Below are positions 11,754-23,310 of a stretch of 64,000 nucleotides of DNA, in pieces. A model generated the notes under the pieces. That model did not search any database, had not been told where the DNA came from, and saw only the letters and a program-made list of their open reading frames with translations. The position numbers and the translations under genes were made by a program. Position 1 is the first letter of the stretch, and every line of letters starts with the position of its first letter. Source of the stretch: Amanita rubescens (Eukaryota; Basidiomycota; Agaricomycetes; Agaricales; Amanitaceae); assembly GCA_015039365.1 (NCBI GenBank), contig WION01000241.1:1-64000 (forward strand), given 5' to 3'.

Positions 11754-14664
11754 ATGGTAAACGGCTTCGCGCTACGTAGGGCTGCGACCGCCGCGCAGGC
11801 GCAGGCAGCCTCGACGAAAAATCCAACACCGGTGCATTCTGAAGATTTGCAACCCAACGAAACATTGAGGAAGCGTAAAGGTGTGGGCTTACCTCCTGTG
11901 GTCGCGACGACATCGGCAGTCAGAAGCAGAGAAATAGGGCCGCAAATGGCGAGGAGAGGTGGTCGGAGAGCATATGGAGGCAGAGACGGGCCTAGCCAGC
12001 CTTCGGCGAGGGTTGAACGTGGTTCTGCCGGCCACGTAAACAACGGTGCTGTTGCGGGTGAATATCGGCAGGTTCAATGGAAGACGCAAGAAGACCGGCA
12101 AAATAATCACCAGGAACGGAAAAATGGTTTTGTTCCTTTCGAAGGTCGCCGGCCTCGTCCTATACCTCTGCCCATTCCATCTTCGCAGCAGCGCGATGCT
12201 GCAAGTGCCAATTCGAACGAGGAACGCACCAAACCGTTCACTATACCGCTTCCTGCGCTCAAACCAAAAGCGCCTTTGTCGGGATTATCTACAACGCTGT
12301 GCCAAGACCTGCTTCTACGATGATCGCGTACTCTCAAGCTGAGGAAGCGGAGAGTCGATCTAGGGAACGCAGTCAGTCGCCGAAGCGGAGAAAGGTTGAT
12401 CTGACACCTGAATTCGTCAGTCCCATATCGTCCAACATGGACCGAGGGGAAGCGTCATTACGAACGCATCTCCTTTATGCGGTCGGCCCCTCCCTCTCCC
12501 GCTTTCTCCGTCAATCTTTGGTATTCCCGGAACAGAAGACGAGTAATGATCGTCATACCCCTTCTCCTGCTCTCCCTTCACCATCGCATCATCCTACGCA
12601 ACAAGCACCTGCAACTCCCCCGATTAGAGTCAAACGCGAACCTGAAAGTCCTCCGCTTCCCAGCGTACAACGCAAGTCTGCATCAAGCCTATACCAATTC
12701 TATCCTTTCCCCGAAAATTGCAATAGGACGCATCCTGAATGGGAGGCCAATAGGATCAAGTTCAGGAAGAAAAGGAACGAGAGTTGAAAGCAAGAGGGCT
12801 TGAATTATTGGGAAATGGATGACGCGGTATGTCTTGCCATTGTTGCTCTCTCTTGTGATCATTAGTATTTATCTGCCTCAAGCAGTGACGGAATTACGAT
12901 CCAATGGTGAGCATACTTGACGCTCGTTTTCTAGTTCCCTTACTCATCTTTTGATAGGAAATGCAAGGTCCCCGTGTGGGCTGACACGCTGGAACCAGTA
13001 TCGCCGGAAGTGTCCAAGGGCTCTGACCAGAGCAAGACGGATCTCGGGGATACCGACTCAATCGACATCCTACCTACATTATCGGAAGTGGATGCAGAAC
13101 CTCAGTCGCCTAATGTGCCCATGCTACCGGCACTATCCTCATCAGTACCGACATCTCCAACAGCAGCTACTCCAAGTCTCCAAAGAGCACCACAAATATC
13201 CGTTCCATCCGGAACTTTTCCAGCATCTAATGTACCCAAACACCCTCTCCAGCACCGACATCTCCAACAGCGGCAGTTTCAAGTCCTCAAAAAGCACCAC
13301 AAACGTCCGTTCCATCCGTAACCACTCCACACCCTGTGCTATCCTCTCCAGCACCGCCGTCTGTAACAGCAGATGCTCCAAGTTCTCAAAAAGCACCACC
13401 AACGCCCATTCCACCTACCGCGCTCATCTCCCCCTCTCCTAACCAAAAACCGCAGGCATCTCCAAACGGAAACGCCAGCCCGTCCCACGCGCCTCGCTTG
13501 ACCTCGCGACGGCCATCCAGCTCTCACAGCGTAACAACGCATCTCCAAAATCCTCGCCTCGACGACGAACCACGTCATCATCCGGAAGCAGTCCTGCCGC
13601 CAAGAGACTTCCTTCGTTGGGACCTTCCTTGTCCAAAGTCGTCGTCCCACCTGAACTACCGTCCAAACCATTTAAATCAATCTATCGTCCACCGGGGCGA
13701 AGGAGCCGTCCTGAGAAGACCCCGGTTGCACGTTTTGGTGTTGTTGGCACAGAAGTGGTTGGGGATGACGCTACTGTCATCGAACCCGCCAGAGCCAAGT
13801 CACCCGAGCCCGTTCTTGGGGAGACTTCTGGGTGGACTGTGATTCAAGTGATCCCAGAGGAAAGTAGCGACCGGATTGAAGAAGATGTTGAGGAAGACCA
13901 GTTGGTTGAGGACGAGGAAGACGAGCTGCTGAGAGATGAGATGGAGGCTGCGGAGGTTGCTAGCATCGGTACGGCGCATGACTGAGAGCGATGACGAGCG
14001 CGATCAGGTGGAGAGTGAAGCTATTCCTTCTGGCCCGGGGCAAGTGCCAAGTCCGGTGGTGCCTAGCCAAGGAAATGAAAGATGCAGATTTGGATGGTCT
14101 TTCGCGCGTTTTTTTGACTAGGTAAGCACGTATATGTGTGATTTTTCTCAATGTTTAGGCTAACGCGTTGTATCATGTACAGGTATATGCAATTGTACGA
14201 AACAGATCGCGCGGTGTTGATCTCGGCTTATGCACCCGATGCCAAGTTTATATACCGCGTATGTGAGAGCTCGCCAATATCGCCGGATCCCGCACTGTCC
14301 TCCCCTGTGTTGCCGCAATCAAAAGGGATATTCCTTTCCACTGCGCACGGCCCGAGGCCACGCTGAGATATCATCATCCCTTCATGACCTCCAGCGCACC
14401 CACTTTTCCCAAAAGTTGGATGAGGACGGGAACAAGAAAGTCGACGTGGAGTTTTGGAGCGAACAGTCAGGCGAGGAGATTTGGCTGTACGTTCGCAGCA
14501 TTATGACGGTCGAGGATGTGCAAGAGCCGAGTAGGGGCGAGAAGTGGACAGTTGACCACTGTTTCTTGTTGCGCAGGGGTGCGAAGGACCAAGTATCTGG
14601 AAAGGACGATTGGCCTGTCGTTGCTCATGTTCACCAGTTGGTAATGCATGAACAACCATTGTAA
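11754..14664 (+). CDS. NTF2-like-domain protein with long disordered N terminus
   Basis: Starts MVNGFALRRAATAAQAQAAS. The first roughly 700 residues are Ser/Pro/Arg-rich and disordered, with an NLS-like KRRKVD, short conserved words (YQFYPFPE; KVPVWADTLEP across a splice at 12919..12957) and an acidic stretch before 13985. The C-terminal domain begins DGLSRVFLTR, spliced at 14121..14180 to YMQLYETDRAVLISAY, and continues to a beta-rich region ending at 14664. This resembles the NTF2-like fold of mRNA-export factors such as Mex67, but no LRR or UBA-like part is visible, so the function stays open. The frame changes at least five times, near 12290, 12780, 13320, 13650 and 14300. Some changes may be missed introns, yet their number parallels the neighbouring genes. 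Confidence 0.62.
13130..13420 (+). repeat. Imperfect tandem repeat, about 90 bp x 3
   Basis: Three degenerate units inside the NTF2-domain gene, starting near 13131, 13240 and 13331. Each contains a version of CTCCAGCACCG..TCTCCAACAGC followed by CAAAAAGCACCAC and a run ending in CCATTCCA or CCGTTCCATCC. They encode Ser/Pro/Ala/Thr-rich peptide repeats (SSPAPTSPTAA-like, then QKAPQTSVPS-like). Confidence 0.7.
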
Positions 14665-14788
14665 CATTATTTCTTCCACCATTCGGCACGATCGTCTCCA
14701 TGTTTCAAATATCGTTTGCCAAGAGAGGGCTTGCATGGGTTTCAACCGAACCTCGCGGCTCCCGCCCTCTAGGGCGACGAATTTGACC

Positions 14789-15674
14789 CTATCCTCCATG
14801 TTCCCTCTTCCCTCTGTCCAATGTCGCCAACCCACAAGCCACCTCCATATTCCTTCTCAACGTGTCGATGCCCAAACCCATCGTTGCACTCGTCACAATA
14901 GGCGGCATGCAAAACGACGTCGCACTTTTGATAGAATTGCGTATACTATCAATCTGGCGTTCCGCCTCTGCTGGAGGGATATCATCAACCTTGGTAATGA
15001 TAGGTTGTAAGCTAAACCTGCTCGCGCTGTGATATGATGATTTCGGAGAGATGCTTGAGCATTTCATGGTCGGAGGTCTTTAACGAATGTTTGCCGTTGA
15101 GAAGGATGTATACTCGTTTGAGCCTATTTGTAATTTTTTTATAAAAAAAAATCAAAATTTGAGCTATGCTTATTGGAACGTACTCTTTCCGAGTCCGCAA
15201 GTACTCGTCGAATAGCTCTCCCCATTCTGGTCTTCCCCTGGCACCATAGCCAGGTGAGTCGACGAGCACGAGTTTTCCAGGTTCTGCACCAACCCGATAA
15301 AAATTGAGTAAACGCGTTCGGACCCTACGCGACAGAACGTGAGTCACGGCCTGGCAAGGTTGGAGAAACTACACGTTACGGGTTTTTTGCTCGTTGCAGT
15401 AATGAGTTTCGTCCTAAAACGGCGTTCAGCAAGCTTGATTTGCCTGTATTCGCGCGTCCGGTGACGACGATCTAGTATTCCATTCGTAAATCAGTGTACG
15501 AAGAGATGCGATATTCATACGTACCTCGGGTAAGCCATGCAGTCTTGGCATATGTGTGGGCGACGCAGCTGAGCCAATGTACGCCGCCATGTTGGCGTCT
15601 TTGAACACGCCAGTATAGGTGGTATACTTCCTCGTAAGCCAGATCCGTCTGGGTAATACCATGGATCCTGGCAT
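14789..15674 (-). CDS. EngB/YihA-type GTPase, probably mitochondrial
   Basis: GTP-binding protein of the EngB family, which acts in ribosome assembly; in fungi the family is typically mitochondrial. Predicted exons: 15525..15674, 15380..15471, 15184..15324 and 14789..15123. G motifs in order: GRANTGKSS (G1), RTRLLNFYRVG (G2 region), VDSPGYGARG (G3), the RVYILLNGKHSLKTSD segment, TKVDD (G4) and VTSAT (G5). The N terminus (MPGSMVLPRRIWLTRKYTTY) is basic and lacks acidic residues, fitting an import leader. The frame slips once, at about 15015-15020 between the SEIII region and FSLQPIITKVDD. All splice junctions are phase-consistent. The family identity is secure. Confidence 0.85.
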
Positions 15675-15760
15675 TAGAAGTTGTGATGACGAGTGTGACG
15701 TGATGAAAGTTGCATCAAGACCTTGAAACTACATATGCATAAAGATTTGAAAATCTACAT

Positions 15761-18578
15761 TCACGAGTCCTTTGATATTCGTTCAATCTCTTCACCACCA
15801 TCATCATGATCCCAAAACTCGTTCCAACTAGCATCTGTAGTCGGCCCTGACGTCTTTTCTGCAACCTTGCCTTCTTCCTGGCCCCTCGTTACACACTGAC
15901 CCTTCCAAAACTCCCAACTCACCTGGCTCTTCCTCTCCCCATTTCTCACTCCCACTCTTGTTCTCCTCCCTCGCTTGCCAGATATCAATCTGGTCCTTTT
16001 TCACGCCGAGGCTCTTCAAGAATCTCCCCCTCACATTCTTCACCTCCCACTCCCGATGTTTCACCTCGGCTCTTTCTTTCCACCATACCTGCTCCGCCAC
16101 GTGCCGTATTACGAGGCGGATTAGTATGTATCCATGCGAAACTATCAAAGCAACTAGGAGCGTCCACATAAGAAGTCGTTCCGTTCCATTCGCGCCTGCA
16201 AACACGTATGCACGTTAGGCTTGACTTCCAAGAGACAGAGATCATCACATCCATACCTTCTCCATCCAGAAACTTCTGTTGCTTCTGAACTAGCCTGCGC
16301 TAGCTTTCCAGCGCAAGTTTGCCAATGTGGCAGATGACGTCAATAGTCTCTGCGACTCCTGGCGAGAACAAATATACCAGCGCAGCATTGATAAACGCGG
16401 CAAGCCATGTCAAGAATGTCAACGTGTCAAGCCAGGGACCGATCGAATCCGTTCTTGTTGGAATGGGTCTACGGAAGTGTACGACCATTTTGAACGCGTC
16501 TGAGCGGATTTCAAAGAAATTGTTCACAAGTGCCATGACTGGAAGTTATATTCATTAGCTTCTTTCAGTATGGAACGAATTCACAAATACCAACCAGGAG
16601 TAAGAGGCCATATCGCCGACCAGACAAGCGATATACCCGAATTGAGTCACCATCTCACTATAATCCCCAAACAAATCATACTCGGGCAAGGCTGCCTCCG
16701 CTCGGACCTTGTCCAGAAATTCACGTTCTTCCATCCCTCCCCTCTCTTGTTCGTCTTCGAATACGACACGTTTTCGAACGCTCGGGCTTCCGCTTATCGA
16801 GCCACCACTGATACTGCTCGCACTGATGACGCTACCCCCGCTCGGGCTAGCCGTAGGCGCCAAGCCAGCACTCTTCGGGACACCGAAGAACCAGAACCGG
16901 ATGTCTTCTTCACCTTTCCTCCATTCTTCCAAAAGTTGTTAAAGGCTCGCATCACGAACGGCATGCCAACTCCATAAAGGTATCCACAACTTGGTTCGTA
17001 ACCGCAGTAGGCGAACATCTGATCTTTCAGCCTCTTCGGATTAAGTTTCTGCCTTGCACGTTGGACATCCATGTCCCACATACTTGATGATCCTCCAACA
17101 GGTTTCTCGGAGGCAGTGGATGCCATGGCACCCATAGCGCCAGCGACGTTGGTTATGGTGGCAGTGGTCATTTTCCATGACTTGCGCGTCAATAGTTGCT
17201 TTCCCCACTGCCATCGGTCACTCTTCACCTCCGTGAAGAGCCATGATTGAACCTGTTGCATCAAGCCCTCGCCAAATGGAACATAGACAAATGCACTGAG
17301 GCCCAAGCCAAGATAGGCTATAATAGCGCTCAGGGCAAATGTTTTGACAGTGAGTGAGGCGGAATGAGAAGACTTGTGAGCGTGATTCTCCCACATCGTA
17401 AATTGCTTTGCTATGGCGTGGTAAATGGACAAGATGCGCGGAACTAGAGCTGCGAAGAGAATTGTGGGGGCGAATGACTGCAAACAGCTGATCAGTCGAT
17501 ACCAATAATGAAAAACAAAGCAGGGAACACTGACAACGATTTGTTTTCCAGGACCCTCGTACAACTGCGTGACGAACACTTCCAAGACGAATATTCCAGT
17601 CAAAATGACTGCCAAAAGTGTGGCAAAGAGCGTAATCAGTGGTACGCTCGCGAAAACGCGGAGGTCCTTGTTCCACCATTTCATTCCAGGCCTATATTCA
17701 ACCCGTCGCTTTTCGACGCGGGCTGAGCCCCGGGTTCCAATGCGGAGAGATAGAAGGCGTTCATGTATGCGCCACCATTCCACAAAGACCATGGACCATA
17801 TGCAAATCAAGATGGAGTAAGTGGGTGAGTATGGTTCAAAGAAGAAATAAGCTATTAGGCCAAGAGCTGCGGGGAATATGAGGAAATATGTATATGCGGA
17901 CAAGAAATCGTAATAGTATGCTACAGAGTCGCCGAACTGGGAAGCTTAAGTCGTCAGAACGCGTCTAAAAGGGAAAAACGTGGACAATCGTACTTCTTCA
18001 CGAACATCTCGAATGGATACAGGATGCAAGCTGCTTTGGCTTCCACGACCGTAATCCATTGTTCGTTGAATTCTCGGTCGTGGAGAGGAAATATGGATTC
18101 GATGCAATCCCATTCTGGAGAGTCGGGTGTGATCCCTAAGCCCCCGTCGATGGGCATTGAGGTGATGTATGAGTGGACGAGACGGATGCGATCAGCGGGG
18201 GACAAAGGGCCTATAGTTGCATCCTCTGAGAGTGGTGTTACAGGTAGGCCAGATAGAAAATCTGAGTGACTGCGAAAAGCGCAGTTAGAACAGTGCCGCG
18301 CCAACCGAAGAACGAACACAACTCACCGTTCCTTCCTTACCTAGCGTGTCGAGAACCTCTCTAGGACAGGATATAAACACCAACAAATGACCTAGAGACT
18401 CCCCGCGTCTCCCTACGGCATGTAAGTGATTGTAAGTGAGAGTGTTCAAGAGTTGATCGTATTGTCGTTGAGCGCGTTGCGCTTCTTTGCGTGTCTGCGC
18501 GGATGATATTGTCGTCTTTTTGGCTGCAGTGAATGCTATGACGAGGTCGACTGAGCGCGCCATGTCGGCGGTCTTCAT
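15761..18578 (-). CDS. Anoctamin/TMEM16 family membrane protein (Ist2-like)
   Basis: Multi-pass membrane protein of the anoctamin family; fungal members are lipid scramblases or ER-plasma membrane tethers. Starts at 18578 (MKTADMARSVDLV). The N-terminal domain contains HLLVFISCPREVLD and a GLPVTPLSED segment. FGDSVAYYYDFLSAYTYFLI begins the membrane region, followed by FVEWWRIHERLL, FAPTILFAALVPRI, the YDLFGDYSEMVTQFGY block and FFEIRSDAFKMV, all characteristic. After the last membrane segment (LLMWTLLVALIVSHGYILI) comes a charged tail ending at 15761. Clear introns include one joining FVKK to FGDSVAYY and one joining KQIV to SFAPTIL. At least four small frame changes are needed (near 16600, 16900, 16975 and 17010), and the first intron phase does not close. 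Family identity is very secure, integrity is not. Confidence 0.85.
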
Positions 18579-18965
18579 TGTTGTCGTCGTCGCTGCCGTT
18601 GGTTGGCCGGAGTTGGAAACAATGAGCGCTGTCGGCGTAGTGCTGAATTCGGCATTTCGGCACTTTCCCACACAGAGGTGAGTTACATAATGCAAATTAT
18701 TACCTTGCTTGCAAGGTTTATTCGTTGTGAATTTAGAGGTCTAAACACATCCAAATACCCCGGCTTCCACCGAGCTGGCAGCCGGTCCCCTCTGATTACT
18801 ACGTGCGCTGCTTAGCTCCTCGGCTATACGTGATCATCCAGATCGTGGTGCTCCACCCGCCGCTACCCATGTATTCTCTCTTCGTCCGCGATAACTTGTC
18901 CTGTTCGCTTTCAGTGTAGGAGACCCATATCGTAGGGAGCTCCCAATTCAATTGATAGAAATTTC

Positions 18966-20880
18966 ATGGATCGTTTCTGGACCTTACCGTCGGCGCCACG
19001 TGTGGTCGTCTCCATATTTTGTCCCACCCAACGTTCTCCTCTTCTCTCGTCGCCCTTTTGCTCGCAATCTGATAATTTTTTAGGAGGCATGTCCAGCCAC
19101 GCTGATTCCCATACTCCTTCGCGCGAAGAGTCATACAACCGTCTATCGGCAATGTCTCTGAATTCCCTTCGCCACTATGCCTCCCACTTCCTCGGCCTGC
19201 CGTCCACAGATTGCCAAAACAAGCATGATCTTGTTCTGTGGTTTCTCCAGAACTCGTCTCAGCACATTTTAAACCTGATCTTGTCGTTTGCGGAATCAAG
19301 AGACGTTCGGGATGATCGTACCCGCCGAAAACGTGTTCGTGAGCCTGTCGACGATGACGATTCGGAGAGGGATGTCGTACGAGTTAGACATGAGCCCCAG
19401 CCTCCCAATCCGTCTGTGTTCCTTGAGCTTCCGTCAGATGCGGAAATCAAGATCCTGCTACCGTGCTTTCTATGAATCCACTTCCAATGCGCGTCTTTCC
19501 TCTGGCGTTTGTGGTGTATGTGGACGACAGGCCTTTTAGTATTTACAACTCGGATCAATTGCAATGGTTTTCGCTGCTGCGGATCCCCAACAGACGTCGT
19601 TTGGTTCCCTCCGTTCCTCACCCCGCTCATCGCTTGTTCTATGATCTGCTTCTCGAACCGTCTGCCACTCAAATGAGGCCTGAGGGGTTTTTTGTGCAAA
19701 GTTGTCGTCACTGTGTCGGTGATTTGAAATTGGGCGATTGTAACCTTCCGCTTAGGAGGTCCTTGGCTAACAACCTCTGGATCGGGGTGGTTCCCGATGT
19801 GTTGAAACGTTTGAGCCTGCCAGAACAGTTACTCGTTGCTCTTGTCTATCCTAGAGTCTTCGTATTCAAATTATTTTCAAGACGTTTGAACAATCGTTAT
19901 CTTGGAGGTGACAATCCTACCCTTCAACGTGCCATGCGTGGTAACGTCTGTAGCTATGACCTTGATACCCCGGGCATCGCCGACATGATCCAAGGCAACT
20001 TGATGCCTCGTCGTCCTTCAGTTCTTGCCTCTGTGATTCAAATCACGTTGTCGGCCAGCGTCATTTGCCGGAGAACTGGATGCATAACCTCTTTCGCGTT
20101 CGGTGCCACTATATTTGGGAAGCTCTAGTTTGGTGAAAGGCAAACAATCTGTTTTACAGAGATATTGTCATCTCTTCAGACAACTTGGACTCCCTTCCCG
20201 CCGATGGCGTCCCATCAGAATTAATGATTATTGCTCGTCAAGTGGACAATCTGGACGTTGTACGTGAGCAGAATAATTCTTATGTACCAGATGAGGATGA
20301 TGATCCTGGTAATATCCTTTCCTGCTCATCTGTTTTCTTGTTCTCATCGTTGCACAGAGCATGTTGACAGCCTCCCTGACATCCCTTCTGACTATGACTC
20401 GGACCATGATGATGATCCTCCCGATTCCTGTATGGCAAGCCTCCCTTCCCTCAATCATCTATTTTCAATAACCCCCGCTCCAGTGCATCCAGAAGTCTTT
20501 CCTATTCAGATATCGGGTGCAATCGATACAGATCTGACATCTATATCTGCTTCTGAGCTCTTGCGGAATGGTCTATCCAACATGTGCTCTAATTCACGAG
20601 AACCCCCCTATGCAGTCCGGCACGGAACGCGGCCGGTCTCAGGACTTTCCCAGTCGCGAACAGGAACTCGATGCTCGCCGTCCGTTACCCCTCATCATTT
20701 GTTCGAGAGAGCGTTTCCTTGCCTGTTCCCGTACGGAGATGGGGGGTTTGGAATCTCGATGGTGCCTCCATTATCATGTTGTTGTTTACCGTTTACGACG
20801 AAGTCCTGGTCGAAAGTCAAACACGGGGTTCTCTTCACGTACATGTCTTGAGTTGCGATCCGAGCTAAAGCTTAGTGTAT
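18966..20880 (+). mobile_element. Truncated Helitron: DUF6570-type protein plus start of helicase-like N domain
   Basis: Remnant of an Agaricomycete Helitron coding region. The first part contains a low-conservation N terminus and a CGVC motif. An open stretch from about 19575 then carries the DUF6570 hallmarks SLANNLWIG, VPDVLKRLSLPE and LVALVYPR. Farther on, near 20600-20760, two overlapping frames together carry YAVRHGTRPVS and FPCLFPYG, the beginning of the Helitron helicase-like N-terminal domain. The sequence then loses similarity: no Rep (two-His HUH) motif and no Pif1 helicase follow. Several frame changes (near 19470, 20125 and 20600) make it non-functional. I could not identify the TC 5' end or the CTRR hairpin 3' end, so element borders are unknown. 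Confidence 0.72.
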
Positions 20881-22675
20881 AAACTTCATTGTAATTATTG
20901 TCCTGAAAGGAAGAGAGGCTCGTAATTAAAGGCAAGCAAGGTTGCTGCCGACGCAGGCGGCGCTCCCGAGTACTGTGATTGGTACCGAAATATCGTCCAG
21001 CGACGCCAATCAGGAAATTCAATGGTGAAATAAAAATCGGAGCTATCGCCGCGTTATGGATATCAATTTTCCGCCTGAAGCGTTCCTAAATCTCGGCTCA
21101 CGACTCAGCAATAATGGCGGAGCGCGAAAATGCTGCAAGGGACAAAATGTATCCGAAGTGAATTGCCAAACGACATTCTGGGGACCAGCATCCTCGAATA
21201 TCAATCGTCATCCCCTGCTGACGTACGCCCGACAAAGAGGAAAAAGGTGCGACTGATCATTCTTGCCTTCATACCCGCTGACGTTCGATTAGGCGACTGT
21301 AATGATTATCTCCGCATCCATTACCCGCACTTCTCCCGTCTCATTCTATCTACACGCCCCTACTTTTTGCGCGATTTCTGTTTCGTATCTTCCCTCACCC
21401 CTTCCCTTGCATACCACGATGACCGACTCCACCGTCTATCAGGAACGAGTTTCTTCTTGCGCACATGTGCGACTGATAGACAGGGCTCTCGTCTCCGTGG
21501 AATACAGGCGCGACTTCCACCAGGATATCAAAAACGGTTTCGTGCGGTCTACTCAAGGCGACACTAAGCTAACCCTATCCATATCACCTGGATTAGGATA
21601 TTTGAAGAAATCAGTACTTGGGCTCTCGACACGCGTCAGGAAATCATTACTTTGGAAAAGAACTAGTGTGTTTATCCTGCGTTCCTAGGTTTTGTTGAGA
21701 CTCACTTCATATTCGGTTTAACAAGCCTTGGGAGCTCATTGACGATGAGACACGCGTGAAGGATGTGTTTATGCTGAAAATCCCCACTGACCCACCGCGG
21801 GAGCTAGCACATTTGTTCGACTATCAACTTACCATGTTAAATTCAATTCGCGTTGATGACGAAGAAATGCAGATGGAATCAGCTTAGGTTTGTCTTCCGT
21901 AATTATCTTTTACGCCACTGAATGTCCTTTTCAGCCAACCATGGATGCTTTGGAATGGGTCCGCCACTCCAAACCCGCAGATCCTCCCAACTTAATCTGT
22001 TTATGATAATTTGCGCGGTTGCTTTGATACGGGTGTCTCTGAAAGTATACATTGTTTCGAATCCCGGGAGTAGGCCGCGCAAGGTTTGAGCCCTGATGAT
22101 CTGTCATTCTTTTGCCATCTGATTTCTTCCTCTAGCTTTATCAGATTTACGCTGACAGAATAAAGATTGTCATGCCGTCTGCTGAACCCGTCGACGTGCG
22201 AACTAAACGAGTACTTTATGACGTGACGTAAAAGAAGAAAGCGGATGGTGAAGATAGCGATGATGGCTTTCTGAAGTGCTTCGACGAAGTTGCTGCCGCA
22301 CAATCAGATTTCTTCTAGAGCGTCTTCGGTATAGTTTTCTGCTTATACTTTGGGGAGCATGCGCAGGTTAACTCTCCGTCATACCTTCAGTCCTCGTCCA
22401 CCGCTGCTTCAACAGGCGATACATCCGGAAAACCTCCGACAAAGAAAGGAAAATCATCTGTATGTTATCAGTTGATTTAAATGACACTTTACTAAGCTGG
22501 GAGGTACTACAGTCTGGTGGTTCTGAGGGAAGAAAAAGGTGAAAGAGGATCGACGATTGAAATATTCCTTGCTTAAGCAGAGTCATCTGCATTTTTCCCA
22601 TGTGCTGCACGTATAAAAAAACTAACCCGAATGTCGGATGACTTCATTACATAAGTTCGGCTAAGATCAAAGGGG
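20881..22675. other. Degenerate coding remnants, no gene recognised
   Basis: Several short open stretches have a protein-like composition but no recognisable family. Examples are RIFEEISTWALDTRQEIITL ending near 21670 and a segment at about 21704..21888 containing ETRVKDVFMLKIPTDPP and ending at a TAG. They lie in different frames separated by stops. Because they follow a truncated Helitron they may be relics of captured or inserted genes. The part from 21900 to 22675 shows nothing I can support. Confidence 0.35.
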
Positions 22676-22992
22676 TCCACCCCGCATACGACCAACTTTG
22701 GATGACAACTCAGCGACCGCCGACAAGTGGCTTGAAAAAGGATGTCAAGCCATCTCAAAGCTATATCATTCCAGAATTCCACATGGACCATCCCTGCGAA
22801 ACACAGCCTTCAGTTAACAATATAAAGGATGGTTGATATCTTCCACCCCGCATATGACCAACTTTGGGTGACAGCTCAGCGACCGCCGACAAGTGGCTTG
22901 AAAAAGGATGTCAAGCCATCTCAAAGCTGTATCATTCCAGAATTCCAAGTAGACCATCCCTGCGAAACACAGCCTTCAGTTAGCAATATAAA
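22676..22992 (+). repeat. 166-bp tandem duplication containing a TATA box
   Basis: Two head-to-tail copies, 22676..22827 and 22842..22992 (unit spacing 166 bp), about 95 percent identical by eye. Each begins TCCACCCCGCATA, contains the central CGACCGCCGACAAGTGGC and ends with CCTTCAGTTA(A/G)CAATATAAA. On the minus strand both copies keep an open frame (EFWNDIALRWLDILF in one, with a few substitutions in the other), so they may alternatively be old coding sequence. The TATAAA at the end of copy 2 lies about 95 nt before the first ATG (23085) of the small ORF downstream. Confidence 0.85.
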
Positions 22993-23084
22993 TTCGCGCA
23001 CATTGTGAAGCGTCAACCAAACGTTCTCTCCCCACAGCACCCACTGGCAGCTCTTATTTCTATTCAACCGCATCACTAGCGAAG

Positions 23085-23310
23085 AATGATATTTGGAGGT
23101 CTAGAATTCGTAGCACTCCACTGACTAAGTACACATCTCGCTGTGGGTGCTCTGCATGGAGCAGCTCAAGGCGCTGGCCATGCCTTAGCATCAAATACAG
23201 CTGCCCAAGCTGGCCATATCCTCCTGAACAAGGCGGCCGTAGGAGCAGCCAGTAATGTCGGAACTGCAGCCTCGTCGAATTTCTGGACTTGGGTCGGCGG
23301 ATTTTTGTAG
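23085..23310 (+). other. Possible Ala/Gly-rich small protein
   Basis: An open frame from about 23133 to a TAG at 23308-23310 encodes a low-complexity but protein-like peptide with ALHGAAQGAGHALASNTAAQ and a C-terminal WTWVGGFL. An ATG lies at 23085 after a TATA box, but its frame stops after 12 codons; no canonical intron joins the two, so either a base is missing or an upstream exon exists. The minus strand is also open here. No family is recognised. Confidence 0.3.

Noticed and set aside
12951..13442. 163-codon + ORF rich in His/Ser/Thr
   Set aside because: Alternate frame of the tandem-repeat region of the NTF2-domain gene.
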